Below are positions 18,514 through 28,350 of a DNA stretch of 64,000 nt, piece after piece (the first letter of the stretch is position 1; the number at the start of each line of letters is the position of its first letter). The notes under the pieces were generated by a model, which searched no databases, was not told the DNA's origin, and saw only the letters and a list, made by a program, of their open reading frames with translations. Location: positions 1 through 64,000 of the forward strand of contig CAVQDQ010000001.1 of NCBI GenBank assembly GCA_963711315.1, given 5' to 3'. This stretch comes from PALSA-612 sp963711315 (GTDB lineage Bacteria > Actinomycetota > Thermoleophilia > Gaiellales > Gaiellaceae). The position numbers and the translations under genes were made by a program.

Positions 18514-19819
18514 CGATCGTCTCCTTCCGTAGTGCTTCCAGGCGGTCGAACACGACGTCGACATGGCGCGTGTACGGCTCCAGGTCGAAGACGCCCGCGA
18601 GATCGACGCGGTCGGCCACGTCAGGATCTCGCGTCGCCAGCTCGCGGAAGTCGTGGCCGCCGTCCCACGACTCCATCGCCAGGCGCTGGACGAGCCGATA
18701 GGCGTCGTCGCGCCCCAGGCCAGACTCCACGAGTGCGAGCAGCAGCCGCTGGCTGAAGTAGAGGCCGTGGCTGGCGTCGAGGTTCTCTCGCATGCGATCG
18801 GCGTGGACGACCAGACCGTCGACCAGCCAGGCGAAGCGGTCGAGCATGTAGTCGACGGCGAGGAACGCGTCGGGGATGACGACCCGCTCGGCGGAGGAGT
18901 GCGAGATGTCGCGCTCGTGCCAGAGGGCGACGTTCTCCAGCCCGACCTGTGCGGCGCCGCGTACCACGCGCGCGAGCCCGCAGATGCGTTCAGCCGTGAT
19001 CGGGTTGCGCTTGTGCGGCATCGCCGACGAGCCCTTCTGACCGGCTGCGAACGGCTCCTCGACCTCGCGAACCTCCGTCCGCGCCAGGTGGCGGATCTCG
19101 AGCGAGAACGCGTCGAGCGACGAGGCGATGACGGCGAGAACGGCCAGGAGCTCCGCGTGCCGGTCTCGCTGGATGACCTGCGTGGAGTGCGGCGCCGGCT
19201 CGAGGCCGAGGCGCTCGCACGCCAGCCGCTCCAGCTCGGGCCCGGTGGCGGCGTACGTGCCGACGGCGCCCGAGAGCTTGCCGACCCTCATCCCTTCCAG
19301 GGCGCGCTCGAGCCGCACTCGCCCGCGTTCGAGCTCGAACGCCCAGCCGGCGAGCTTCAGCCCGAACGTCGTCGGCTCGGCGTGGATGCCGTGCGTCCGG
19401 CCCATGATCAGGGTCTGCCGGTGCTCTTCTGCCCGGGAGACGACAGCAGCGAAGGCCCGTTCGAGGCCGTCCGAGAGCAGCGCTCCTGCCTCCCGCACCT
19501 GAAGCGCGAGCGCCGTGTCGAGCACGTCCGAGGACGTCAGCCCGTAGTGGAGCCAGCGACGCCCTTGGTCGTCGAGCCCTTCGCCGACGGCGTCCACGAA
19601 GGCGGCGAGGTCGTGCCCCGTCCGCTCCTCGAGCTCGCGGACGCGCTCGGGCGTCGGCGCCGTCGCCTGCTGTCGAGCCGCTCGGGCGACATCCTCGGGG
19701 ATGACGCCCAGCTCGGCCCAGGCGTCGAGCGCCGCCAGTTCCACCTCGAGCCACAGCTCGAGCTTGTGCTCCTCCGACCAGACCCTGGCCATGGCCGGTC
19801 GGGAGTAGCGAGGGATCAC
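18506..19819 (-). CDS. purB: Adenylosuccinate lyase
   Basis: Acts twice in purine synthesis, releasing fumarate from SAICAR and from adenylosuccinate. 437 residues of the fumarase/aspartase superfamily. The signature loop is KGSSAMPHKRNPITAERICG near residue 262. The other active-site regions HYGLTSSDVLDTA and GRTHGIHAEPTTFG are intact. It overlaps purC by eight bases. No frameshift. Confidence 0.96.
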   Translation of the reverse strand: MIPRYSRPAMARVWSEEHKLELWLEVELAALDAWAELGVIPEDVARAARQQATAPTPERVRELEERTGHDLAAFVDAVGEGLDDQGRRWLHYGLTSSDVLDTALALQVREAGALLSDGLERAFAAVVSRAEEHRQTLIMGRTHGIHAEPTTFGLKLAGWAFELERGRVRLERALEGMRVGKLSGAVGTYAATGPELERLACERLGLEPAPHSTQVIQRDRHAELLAVLAVIASSLDAFSLEIRHLARTEVREVEEPFAAGQKGSSAMPHKRNPITAERICGLARVVRGAAQVGLENVALWHERDISHSSAERVVIPDAFLAVDYMLDRFAWLVDGLVVHADRMRENLDASHGLYFSQRLLLALVESGLGRDDAYRLVQRLAMESWDGGHDFRELATRDPDVADRVDLAGVFDLEPYTRHVDVVFDRLEALRKETIDA

Positions 19820-19828
19820 AGAGCCAGC

Positions 19829-20338
19829 CTAGCGACGGTCGAGGCCGGAGAGGCGGTAGAGCACCTCGGGCACGTGGGCGCCGGGCCAGACCTCCTCCAC
19901 GCGCGTCGTCCCGGCGACCCACCCGTAGCGCTCGTAGAACCGACGAGCGCGTGGATTCTCCTCCGCCACCCAAAGGATCGCCTCGTGCCACTGCTCGGCC
20001 AGCCAGGCCACTGCCGCGTCCATCAGCGCCCACCCGGAGCCGGTGCCCCATGCCCCTGGCCGGACGTAGATCGAGTAGACCTCGCCGCTCTCTGGCTCGT
20101 GGCCGCACGGCCCGACGGACGCGAACCCGACTCCGACGCCGGACCTCTCGACCACGAACTGTGCAGTCGTCTCGACGCCGAGCCACTGCTCCCACATACT
20201 CGTGCTCTCGTCGACATCGAGCCCATCGAGCACGTCCTGAGGCATGACGCCGACGTACGTAGCGCGCCACGTCTCGACCTGAATGTCGGCGATCGTGCGG
20301 GCGTCGTCCGGAGTCGCCGGGCGAACGGTCGTGCTCAC
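19829..20338 (-). CDS. GNAT-family N-acetyltransferase in the purine operon
   Basis: 169 residues of the Gcn5-related acetyltransferase fold. TVRPATPDDARTIADIQVET starts the fold, and VYSIYVRPGAWGTGSGWALM contains the acetyl-CoA motif A (here GAWGTGSG, close to the QxxGxG consensus). EENPRARRFYERYGWV is typical of motif B. The substrate is unknown. The GTG start overlaps the purE stop by GTGA, and the gene ends ten bases before purB, so it is embedded in the purine operon rather than beside it. Confidence 0.8.
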   Translation of the reverse strand: MSTTVRPATPDDARTIADIQVETWRATYVGVMPQDVLDGLDVDESTSMWEQWLGVETTAQFVVERSGVGVGFASVGPCGHEPESGEVYSIYVRPGAWGTGSGWALMDAAVAWLAEQWHEAILWVAEENPRARRFYERYGWVAGTTRVEEVWPGAHVPEVLYRLSGLDRR

Positions 20339-20750
20339 GCGCCGAGGATGCGGGCGGCGAGCACCGCCGCGTTGCGGGAGTTGTCGACTCCCACGCAGGC
20401 GACGGGCACACCGGGCGGCATCTGCACGATCGAGAGCAACGCATCGAGCCCGTCGCCCGACGCTCATCGAGGAGCGAAGCGGCACGCCGATGACGGGCAG
20501 GTCCGTGTGCGCCGCGACGACGCCGGGCAACGCTGCGGCCAGGCCGGCGCCCGCAATCAGCACGCGGATCCCTCGCTCGCGTGCCGTGCGCGCGTACTCG
20601 GCGACGGCGTCGGGATCGCGATGCGCCGAGCGGACTTCCAGCTCGCACGCGATGCCGCGCTCGTCGAGCTCTGTCGAGGGCAGGCTGCATCCGCTCCCGA
20701 TCGGACTCCGAGCCGATGAGGATGCCGACGAGAGGAGAGTTGTCAGGCAC
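20335..20750 (-). CDS. purE: 5-(carboxyamino)imidazole ribonucleotide mutase, frameshifted
   Basis: Converts N5-CAIR to CAIR. The segments lie in three frames: the GTG-led PLVGILIGSESDRERMQPAL, then ELEVRSAHRDPDAVAEYA, then RVLIAGAGLAAALPGVVAAH and LPVIGVPLRSS, then DALLSIVQMPPGVPVACVGV and AAVLAARILGA. The net length is 416 bases, so an indel is certain, and at least two frame changes are seen. The start overlaps the purD stop by eight bases. About 138 residues is short for the family (usually 155-170), so some sequence may be missing. Confidence 0.88.
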
Positions 20751-21936
20751 CGATGTCGCGACGATACCGCGCACCGTCGAACGAGATGCGCTCGACGGCC
20801 GAGTATGCGAGCTCGCGCGCGGCGGCGATGTCCCGGCCGACGCCCGTGACGCCGAGAATGCGGCCACCGCTCGTCACGAGCGTGTGGTCGCGAGCGGCCG
20901 TGCCGGCGTGGAAGACGAGCGCGCCGAGATCGCGCGCCTCGTCGAGGCCGTGGATCGGCGAGCCCGTGTCGCCGGTCGCCGGATAGCCCCGGGCCGTGAC
21001 GACCACCGTCGCCGCTGCCTCGGCCGAGAGCTCGAGGCTCGAAGAGCCGAGGTCGCCTGCAGCCGCGCCCGCGAGCGCGGGGAGGAGGTCGGAGCGAAGC
21101 CGTGGCAGCACCGCCTGTGTCTCCGGATCACCGAAGCGGCAGTTGAACTCGAGCACGCGCGGCCCGTCCGCGGTGAGCATCAGGCCGGCATACAGAAGGC
21201 CCGAGAAGGGCGCGCCCCGCGCAGCGAGCTCGGCCAGCACCGGGCCGTGGATCTCGTCCACGAGGGCGTCGAGCCCGTCCACTCCCTCCACCGGCGAGTA
21301 GGCCCCCATGCCGCCCGTGTTGGGGCCGGCGTCGCCATCCTCCGCGCGCTTGTAGTCGCGAGCCGCCGCGAGTGCGACCGCTCGCTGCCCGTCGCAGAGG
21401 GCGAATACCGAGAGCTCCTCGCCTTCGAGCAGCTCCTCGATGAGAAACCGACCGCCGAGCCGTCGCACCTCCGCCAGCGCCGCCTGCAGCTCGTCGTCGG
21501 TGTGACATACGAACACGCCTTTGCCTGCGGCGAGCCCATCCGCCTTGACCACGCACGGCGCCCTGGCCACAGGCAGCGCGCGCGCCGCCGGGACGCCCGC
21601 CGTCTCGAGCACCTCCTTGGCGAAGGCCTTGGAGCCCTCGATCCGCGCGGCAGCCGCGGTCGGCCCGAAGACCGGAACGCCACCGCGGCGCAAATGATCG
21701 GCGAGCCCGGCCACGAGCGGCACCTCGGGCCCGACAACGACGACGTCGATGTCCAGCGATCTGGAAAGCGCCAGCAGGCCGTCCGCGTCCGCGGCCAGCA
21801 CGGGATGGCAGCTCCCCAGCTCGGCGATGCCCGGATTCCCGGGCGCCGCGTGCAGCTCGTCGAGCTCGGGGCTCTGCGCGAGCTTCCACGCGAGTGCGTG
21901 CTCACGCCCACCCGAGCCGACGATGAGCACTCTCAC
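20743..21936 (-). CDS. purD: Phosphoribosylamine--glycine ligase
   Basis: ATP-grasp enzyme making glycinamide ribonucleotide, the second step of purine synthesis. It begins MRVLIVGSGGREHALAWKLA. The ATP-grasp region has VVKADGLAAGKGVFVC, NTGGMGAYSPVEG, and the metal-binding LEFNCRFGDPETQAVLPRL. 397 residues, slightly shorter than the E. coli enzyme, and intact. It appears to be the first gene of the minus-strand purine operon; the MarR gene ends ten bases upstream. Confidence 0.95.
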   Translation of the reverse strand: MRVLIVGSGGREHALAWKLAQSPELDELHAAPGNPGIAELGSCHPVLAADADGLLALSRSLDIDVVVVGPEVPLVAGLADHLRRGGVPVFGPTAAAARIEGSKAFAKEVLETAGVPAARALPVARAPCVVKADGLAAGKGVFVCHTDDELQAALAEVRRLGGRFLIEELLEGEELSVFALCDGQRAVALAAARDYKRAEDGDAGPNTGGMGAYSPVEGVDGLDALVDEIHGPVLAELAARGAPFSGLLYAGLMLTADGPRVLEFNCRFGDPETQAVLPRLRSDLLPALAGAAAGDLGSSSLELSAEAAATVVVTARGYPATGDTGSPIHGLDEARDLGALVFHAGTAARDHTLVTSGGRILGVTGVGRDIAAARELAYSAVERISFDGARYRRDIGA

Positions 21937-21945
21937 GCGGCGAGT

Positions 21946-22416
21946 CTATTCCGGAGGGGCGCAGTCCTCGCCGTCGCCGGGTGCCTCGGGAAGGCGGCCA
22001 AGCAGGTCAGCGAGCGTCGCGAGCTCGTTCGGGTCGAAGCGCTGCTCGAAGAACTCTCGGATCTGCGCGACGTGCGAGGTCGACGCGTCGCGGAGCTTGT
22101 CCAGCCCCGCGTCGGTGAGCACGGCGTAAGTGATGCGGGCATCCGAGTCGCACGAGCCCTTCCCGACAAAGCCCGGCCCGCTCCAGCCCATCGAGCAGGC
22201 GGGTGACGCCAGAGGGGGTGAGTACGAGGCTCTCTGCGAGCTCGACGCGCTTCAGCCGCCGGTCATCTGCACGAGAAAGGCGCAGCAGCGCCTCGTAGTC
22301 GTTGATCGTCAACCCATGGTCCCGGACGAGCTCGGCGCTCAGCTCCGAGTCGCCGCGGCGTGGCCCTGAAGGAGCCGAACGAAGGCCTCGGATCGACGTT
22401 GCAGAAAGTTGCTCAC
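21946..22416 (-). CDS. MarR-family transcriptional regulator, frameshifted
   Basis: Winged-helix repressor of about 156 residues. I place the start at GTG 22416 (SNFLQRRSEAFVRLLQGHAA). The frame changes near 22340 to SAELVRDHGLTINDYEALLR, VELAESLVLTPSGVTRLLDG (recognition helix region), and near 22185 to CDSDARITYAVLTDAG and ELATLADLLGRLPEAPG. The two indels cancel in net length. A TTGACTAGTCA palindrome lies just upstream, toward the divergent YceI gene, so it probably represses itself and that gene. Confidence 0.8.
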
Positions 22417-22420
22417 TCAA

Positions 22421-22440
22421 TACTTGACTAGTCATGTTTC
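22421..22440. promoter_or_regulatory. MarR-type operator palindrome
   Basis: TACTTGACTAGTCATGTTTC contains the perfect ten-base palindrome TGACTAGTCA at 22425-22434 and near-symmetric flanks. It sits between the marR start and the divergent YceI gene, five bases from GTG 22416. Binding by the adjacent MarR protein is inferred. Confidence 0.5.
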
Positions 22441-22489
22441 TTCCTGTACATTTGTTTGCGCTCGCAAGTATATCGGAAGGAGACAGGCG

Positions 22490-23041
22490 ATGACCACTGT
22501 GACAGCAGCACCAGGCGCTCGAGACAGGAACATGGCAGCTCGACGCCGTGCACTCGCGGGTCGGCTTCGCCGTCGACTACCTGGCCGGCACATTCCACGG
22601 CTCGTTCGCGCCCTTCGAGGCGACGCTGGCCGTGGACGAGACGGCACGGCAACGCTCTCCGGCTCGGCCAAGGTCGAGAGCATCCAGGTGCAGGACGAGA
22701 ACCTCGGCTGCGCACCTCGCGTCGCCCGGAGTTCTTCGACGCCGAGCAGGCGCCCGAGATCACGCTTCGCGTCCGAGCGGCTTCCAGCCGGACGGCGCAT
22801 TCGTGGCTGTGCCCGGCGAGCTGACGATCAAGGGCATCACGAAGCCGGTCGCAGCTGACCGGCACGCATCGATGGGCCGCTCGTCGACCCCTACGGCCGC
22901 CAGCGCGTGAATGTCCGGCTCGAGACGACGGTCGACCGCTCGGCCTTCGGCTTGGACTGGAACGTTCCGCTTCCGAGCGGCGAGCCCGCCCTGGCCCAGG
23001 ACGTGACCCTCGACGCAGAGCTCGGCTTCATCAAGGACTGA
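22490..23041 (+). CDS. YceI-family protein, several frameshifts
   Basis: Lipocalin-like isoprenoid-binding fold. From ATG 22490 (site GGAAGGAG before it) the frame starts MTTVTAAPGARDR, then moves to WQLDAVHSRVGFAVDYLAGT-like sequence in another frame (HSRVGFAVDYLAGTFHGSF, FEATLAVDE). Later segments are KVESIQVQDENL, EFFDAEQAPEIT, VAVPGELTIKGITKPV and ETTVDRSAFGLDWN. At least four indels that cancel. Family members bind polyprenyl lipids or respond to stress. Divergent from marR and followed by an FMN reductase. Confidence 0.8.
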
Positions 23042-23047
23042 TCGGCG

Positions 23048-23607
23048 ATGCGGATTCTCGGCATCTCGGGCAGCCTCAGGCGCGACTCGTTCAACACGCG
23101 GCTCCTGGCCGCGGCCGCTGAACGGCTGCCCGAAGATGTCGAGCTCGGTTCGCTGGGACGGGCTCGCAGCCGTGCCTCCGTTCGACGAGGACGCCGAAGC
23201 GGGGCCGGCGCCGGCCGCGGTCGCTGAGCTTGCGCGCCGCGATCGCTGGCGCGGACGCGGTGCTTTTCGCGACGCCGGAGTACAACGGCTCCGTCCCCGG
23301 GCAGCTGAAGAACGCCCTCGACTGGGTCTCGCGCCCGCACGCTACGAACCCGCTCCGCAACACGCCTGCGGCGGTAGTGGGTGCGAGCACCGGCGGCTTC
23401 GGCGCCGTCTGGGCACAGGCCGACCTGCGGCGCATCCTTGCCCGGATCGGCGCCCGCGTGGTCGACGCCGAACTGACCGTCTCGCACGCGCACACACGCT
23501 GCGACGAACGCGGCCGTCTGATCGACGAAGATGTGCACCAGGGGCTCTCCGAAGTGGTAGACGAGCTCGTGTCGCAGGTGCGCACCAGGGAGCTCGTGGC
23601 TGCCTAA
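23048..23607 (+). CDS. NADPH-dependent FMN reductase, frameshifted
   Basis: Flavodoxin-like reductase of about 186 residues. MRILGISGSLRRDSFNTRLL (phosphate-binding loop) is in frame 2, DGLAAVPPFDEDAEAG in frame 3, and AVLFATPEYNGSVPGQLKNA plus LDWVSRPHATNPLRNTPAAV in frame 1. Two indels are required. Family members reduce FMN, quinones or chromate with NADPH. It follows the YceI gene by six bases, and the pair is probably under the MarR regulator. Confidence 0.85.
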
Positions 23608-23658
23608 GCTACTGGTCTGATCGAGCGGCCCGAAGCACCGCCGTACACCACGACCGGC

Positions 23659-24406
23659 GTGAATGTCCTCCGCGTCCCCGGAGGCACCGATCGCGACGTC
23701 GTAGCCGTCGAGGAGCCGCTCGAGATCCGCGTCAACGGCAGCCCGGTGGCGGTGACGATGCGGACGCCGGGCCACGATGAGGAGCTCGCACTCGGCTTCT
23801 GCCTCTCCGAGGGCTTGCAGCCCGAGCGCGCCGCGATTCCTGCGGATCTCGCCGCCAATACCGTCGAGGTCGAAGCGCCCGGCTTCGATCCCGAGCGGCT
23901 GCGGCGAAGCTTCTACGTCTCCTCCTCGTGCGGCGTCTGCGGCAAGGGCGCTCTCGAAGCCGTGGCCGTGGAGGCACGGCGCGTGGACAGTGAGCTACGG
24001 TTGCCAGCCTCGCTGCTCGTCTCGCTTCCGGACCGGCTGCGCGAGGCCCAGGGCGCCTTCGCGGCCACCGGCGGGTTGCATGCGACCGGGCTCTTCGACC
24101 GGGACGGGGCAATTGCTCTGCGTCCGCGAGGACGTCGGCCGCCACAACGCGCTCGACAAGGTGCTCGGCTGGGCCTTCTTGGAGGAATTGCTGCCGCTCA
24201 CCGACTCCGTGCTCTGCCTGAGCGGCCGCATCGCCTTCGAGCTCGTCCAGAAGGCCGCCGTCGCCGGCTGCCCGCTCGTGGTCGCGGTCGGCGCACCTTC
24301 GAGCCTCGCCGTCGAGCTTGCGGCTGATCGCGGCCTCACCCTCTGTGGCTTCACCCGCGAGGGGCGGATGAATGTCTACTCCGAGGCGTGGCGCGTCGAG
24401 AGCTGA
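23659..24406 (+). CDS. fdhD: Formate dehydrogenase accessory sulfurtransferase FdhD, one frameshift
   Basis: Carries sulfur from a desulfurase to the molybdenum cofactor of formate dehydrogenase. Frame 1 encodes VAVEEPLEIRVNGSPVAVTM, GHDEELALGFCLSEGL and the essential SSCGVCGKGALEAVAVEA. The frame changes near 24110 to LCVREDVGRHNALDKVLGWA and VQKAAVAGCPLVVAVGAPSS, FTREGRMNVYS. The GTG at 23659 is the first start in the frame. The mobA start lies inside its end. No formate dehydrogenase gene is in the window. Confidence 0.9.
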
Positions 24407-24928
24407 CCGGCGCGTTGCTGGTCGGCGGCGCGTCGAGCCGCTTCGGCTCGCCGAAGGCGCTGGCCGAGCTCGAAGGCGAGACCCTCGCCGAGCGCGGCTG
24501 GCGGGTGCTGGGCGAGCTCTGCGACGGAGCGGATCGCCGTCGGGAAGGTCGTCGACGGGCTCGAGCTCCCGTTCCCGCTGCTTGACGACGGCTCTCGTAG
24601 TCCGCGCGCCGATCGCCGGCCTCGTGGCCGCGCTGCGGGCGGCGAGCCACGACGCCTGCGTCGTCTTGCCCGTCGACTGCCCGCTCGTCACGCCCGAGTT
24701 GCTCGGCGCCCTGGCGGACGCCTGCACGAACGACGCCGCGGTGCCGCAGACCGGCCCGCTGCCGGGCGCCTACCGGCGCAGCTCGTTGCCGGTACTGGAG
24801 CAGCGCTCGCGGCGGGACAGCTCTCGATCCGCGACGCGCTGACGGAGCTGCGGGTCGAAACGGTCGAGTGCGACCCCATGCTGCTCGCGAACGTCAACAC
24901 GCCGGAGGAGCTGCGGCGACTTCGGTAG
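24388..24928 (+). CDS. mobA: Molybdenum cofactor guanylyltransferase (MobA-like), frameshifted
   Basis: Attaches GMP to molybdopterin to make the bis-MGD form used by formate dehydrogenase, matching its neighbour fdhD. The start has GALLVGGASSRFGSPKALAE, the nucleotide-binding loop. Other frames carry VGKVVDGLELPFPLLDDG, APIAGLVAALRAASHDACVV, LPVDCPLVTPELLGAL and a C-terminal QLSIRDALTELRVETV. At least three indels are needed. It overlaps the end of fdhD by 19 bases and the convergent LLM gene by 35. Confidence 0.8.
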
Positions 24929-25733
24929 GTGCCGGCGTCGCGTTACGTTCGTCGCGCCACGAGAGCCAATTCTCGGCCGCCGAGCCCACTTCCCACTCCG
25001 GCCCGTTGACTCCCAGCGTGAACTGGGTGAAGCCGAGCGCGACGTAATCGTCAGCATCCTCGGTGAGGAAGCGCTCGAGGTCGTCGGGCTCGACGCCGAC
25101 GCCTCGCTCGATCTGGCTCGAGTCACGACCGATCTCCGCGCACCACCGCTCCAGCGCGGCCACCTTCGGCTCCAGTTCCGCCGGCTCGTCTGGGAAGGCG
25201 GCGTGCCAGACGTCGGCGTGCTGTGCGACTAGTCGCAGCGTGATGCGCTCGCCCGTCCCGGCGATGAGAATCGGCAGCCGACGGAGCGGCGCGGGGTTGA
25301 GCAGTCCCAGGCGTCGCTCGATGAGTGGCAGCGCCTCGGCCAGTGCTCGCCCGCGCGTGCCGTGCGTCCCGAACTCGTAGCCGTACTCGTCGTAGTCACG
25401 CTGGAACCAGCCGGAGCCGATGCCGAGGACGAGTCGGCCGCCGGAGATGTGGTCGATCGTCCGCGCCATGTCGGCGAGCAGCTGAGGATTGCGGTACGAG
25501 TTGCAACTGACGAGCGGCCCCAGCTCGATGCGAGACGTCTGCTCCGCCCAGGCGGCGAGCACTGACCAGCACTCGAAGTGCGCGCCGTCGCGTTCCCCGT
25601 AAAGGGGAAAGAAGTGGTCCCACGTGTAGAGCAGGTCGGCGCCCGTTTCCTCGACCCGGGCCACCGCACGGCGCATCGTGTCGTACGCGCCGTGCTGGGG
25701 ATGGAGCTGAACGGCGATGCGGATCGGTCTCAT
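24894..25733 (-). CDS. LLM class F420-dependent oxidoreductase
   Basis: Luciferase-like TIM barrel of 279 residues. RIAVQLHPQHGAYDTMRRAV starts the barrel, with ADLLYTWDHFFPLYG, ELGPLVSCNSYRNPQLLADM, and GGRLVLGIGSGWFQRDYDEY that forms the cofactor pocket. This subgroup (TIGR03560-like) generally uses F420. Substrate unknown. The ATG overlaps the stop of the regulator gene upstream, so both are probably cotranscribed. Confidence 0.85.
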   Translation of the reverse strand: MRPIRIAVQLHPQHGAYDTMRRAVARVEETGADLLYTWDHFFPLYGERDGAHFECWSVLAAWAEQTSRIELGPLVSCNSYRNPQLLADMARTIDHISGGRLVLGIGSGWFQRDYDEYGYEFGTHGTRGRALAEALPLIERRLGLLNPAPLRRLPILIAGTGERITLRLVAQHADVWHAAFPDEPAELEPKVAALERWCAEIGRDSSQIERGVGVEPDDLERFLTEDADDYVALGFTQFTLGVNGPEWEVGSAAENWLSWRDERNATPAPTEVAAAPPAC

Positions 25734-26744
25734 GCTCGCGGGAACACCTCCGACAGCAGCGCGAGCGTCTCCTGGAGCGCCTCTTGCCGAGGCAGATAGC
25801 GGTACGCGCGGGCGTTGCCCTCGGGGTCGATCAAACGTGCGTCGCGAAGCTCGCCCAGGTGGTGATGGACCGTCGAGCGCGCGAGCCCCGTCTGCGCGAC
25901 CAGCTCGGACACGCGGTCGGCGCCGTGGGTGACAAGGGAGAGGATCTCGACGCGCTTCGGATCGGCCAGTGCTCGGCCGAGCGACGCGACGCGCTCGTCG
26001 GCTCCACGCTCTGCGCGCGCCTGGTAGACGACGAGCCTCGTCGCTCGGTGCTGGGCGAGCACGAGCCACGGCTCTGGTTGAACGTGGGGGATGAGCAGCA
26101 GCGCGCTCGGCCTCCGGCTCAGGGACGTAGCGATACCCCGCGGTGATGTGCTCAATGGCGTCCGCGAGCGTGTTCTCGGCCAGGGACGCCGACGCCGCGG
26201 CGGCGGCAGTGTCGAGGACAGCGGCGAGATCGTCGCGCGGCTCGATGAGATGGCGCAGGCCAACCGACAACGCGTGCGACAGCCGCGCCCGCGTCTCCGC
26301 CGGGTCGAGCGGCAGCAGTACCGACAGCGAGTGACGTGCCCGGCCGGCGTAGTAGCGCTCGTGCTCGAGTAGCTTGCTGACCGCCGCGCGATCGCCTGAG
26401 GCGGCAGCTTCGATCGTGTCGGCGCCGCCGAGCGTGCACCACGACCACGCATAGGCGCCGAGCAGGTGCCGGCGCAGCTCCAGCGGGTCCATCCGCTCGA
26501 CCTCTTCCACCAGCCGGCCAGCGTCGAAAGGAGCCCCGAGGTCGAGAGGCACGCCGAGCAGGTTGAGCCAGCTTTCGCCGGCGGTGTCGCCCACCGCCTC
26601 GAGCGCGTCGGTGAGCTCTGTCTCGACACCGCCCCCGGGTCGCACCGACGCGCCGGCGAGCGCAATCAGCAACTCGAACGCCGTGCCCGCGACGACGTCG
26701 ATGCGGGGCGGGGCAAGCTCGGATGGAGCGTGTCCGATGACCAT
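25730..26744 (-). CDS. ArsR-family regulator with N-terminal DUF5937-like domain, one frameshift
   Basis: About 338 residues. The N-terminal 220 residues are helical (VAGTAFELLIALAGASVRPG, LNLLGVPLDLGAPFDAGRLV) as in regulators carrying a DUF5937-like domain. The frame changes near 26095 to RALADPKRVEILSLVTHGAD and VAQTGLARSTVHHHLGELRD, a winged helix of the ArsR class. No CxC metal site is seen, so it probably senses something other than a metal. Likely controls the LLM oxidoreductase whose start overlaps its stop. Confidence 0.75.
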
Positions 26745-26768
26745 CGGACATGTACTATAGCAATGAGA

Positions 26769-28057
26769 CTACGTCAGCGCTGCCTCGTCGCGCGTGAGCA
26801 CGCGCTCGCGCTCCGCGCCCGTGCCGACGAGCGTCACAGGCACTTCGAGCTCACGCTCCACGAACTCGACGTAGCTGCGCGCGGCGTCCGGTAGCTCCTC
26901 GAAGCCGCCCACCTCGTCGATCGGCTCGCTCCAGCCGGCAAGCACCTCGTACACCGGCTCGGCGTGGTGGAAGTCGCTCTGATGGGAAGGGAAGTCCGAC
27001 GTCTCGGTCCCGTCGCGCAGCCGGTAGCGAACACAGACCGGCAGCTCGGAGAACGAGGACAGGACGTCGAGCTTCGTCAGCGCGAGCGACGTGAAGCCGT
27101 TGATCCGTGCCGCGTAGCGCAGTGCGACGAGGTCGAGCCAGCCGCATCGCCGCTCGCGACCCGTCACCGTCCCGAACTCCGCTCCGAGCTCGCGCACGCG
27201 TGCCTGGTCGGCGCCCTCGATCTCTGTGGGGAACGGCCCCTCCCCGACCCGCGTCACGTACGCCTTGGCGATGCCGGTCACGGCATCGATGCGCGTCGGC
27301 CCGATGCCGATCCCGGTGCAGGCGCCTCCGGCGACGGTGGACGACGACGTGACAAAGGGATACGTGCCATGGTCGATGTCGAGCAGGGTCCCGTGTGCGC
27401 CCTCGAGCAGCACACGCTTGCCCTTGCGCAGGGCTCCGTCGACCAGCAGCGACGTGTCGGCGAGGAACGGGCGAAGCCTCTGCGCGTAGCCCTCGTAGCG
27501 CTCCGCCAGCTCCTCGAGCTCGAGCGGCTCCACGCCGTAGACGCGCTCGAGCCAGATGTTCTTCTCGGACAGCGCGACCTCGATCTTCTCGCGCAGGATC
27601 TTCGGGTCGAAGAGGTCCTGCAGCCGGATCCCAAGCCGGTAGGCCCGGTCGGCGTACGCAGGCCCGTTGCCTCGCCGCGTCGTGCCGATCTGGAGCTTGC
27701 CGAGCCGCCGTTCGCTCGCCTGGTCGATGGCCACGTGCCAGGGCATGACGACGTGCGCGCTCGCCGACAGTCGGACGACGTCCACGGAAACGCCCCGCCG
27801 CTCGAGCTCGTCGAGCTCGTCGATGAAGACTGCGGGATCGACGACGCACCCGAGCCGATGACGCACTCCTTGCCCCAGAGGATCCCCGAGGGCATGTGCT
27901 TGAGCTTGTACGTCTCGCCGTCGGCGACGATCGTGTGGCCAGCGCCGGGCCCGCCGTTGTAGCGGCAGACAACGTCAGAGTCGCGCGCGAGCAGGTCGAC
28001 GATCTTGCCCTTGCCCTCGTCGCCCCATTGCGCGCCGATGATCACCGTCGCCGGCAC
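26769..28057 (-). CDS. purA: Adenylosuccinate synthetase, one frameshift
   Basis: GTP-dependent conversion of IMP and aspartate to adenylosuccinate, the first step to AMP. From GTG 28057 the frame reads TVIIGAQWGDEGKGKIVDLL and CRYNGGPGAGHTIVADG. An indel near 27860 changes frame, after which GTTRRGNGPAYADRAYRLG, HGTLLDIDHGTYPFVTSSST and VGTGAERERVL follow. About 430 residues, the normal length. Last gene of the rpsF-to-purA cluster. Confidence 0.93.
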
Positions 28058-28285
28058 GCCGGGAGTCTGCCAGCTATCGTCGGCGCTAGCCCGTGGCAGC
28101 CTGCGCCGTGCGCGCGCATGATCCGGCGAATGCGGATTCGGTGCCCGCGCCAGCACGTCACGAAGCCGACGTCGGCCTCTGGGCAGAGCCCGCCGCGCAC
28201 GACGACGGGTGGCCAGGTTCGCTCGTAGTGGCACTGCTCGCACTGCGCCGAGAACGACGTCGTGGTCTCGCGAATCCAGATGATC
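28042..28285 (-). CDS. Small Cys-rich zinc-ribbon-like protein, start uncertain
   Basis: Too short and interrupted to stand out as an ORF. The frame reads IRETTTSFSAQCEQCHYERT, then a stretch with LCPEADVGFVTCWRGHRIRI, and a third CHG near the end. The CxxC and C...C-W-x-G-H spacing suggests one or two zinc knuckles. A purine-rich ribosome site lies just before, but no standard start codon fits; an indel at the start is likely. It overlaps the purA start by 16 bases on the same strand. Confidence 0.4.
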
Positions 28286-28350
28286 TGCGTCTCCGTCCTC
28301 TGTTCCTCCCTTCCCCCTGCTCCGTATGGACTGCCCGGTGATTTCCCGAT

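Noticed and set aside
18563..22206. Long plus-strand frames (718 and 541 codons) across the purine genes
   Set aside because: They are antisense shadows of purB, purE and purD caused by high GC content; the residues show no family pattern.
24894..26744. A 616-residue regulator/LLM oxidoreductase fusion
   Set aside because: The LLM gene has its own ATG overlapping the regulator stop in the correct frame; a frameshift in the regulator makes the apparent fusion.
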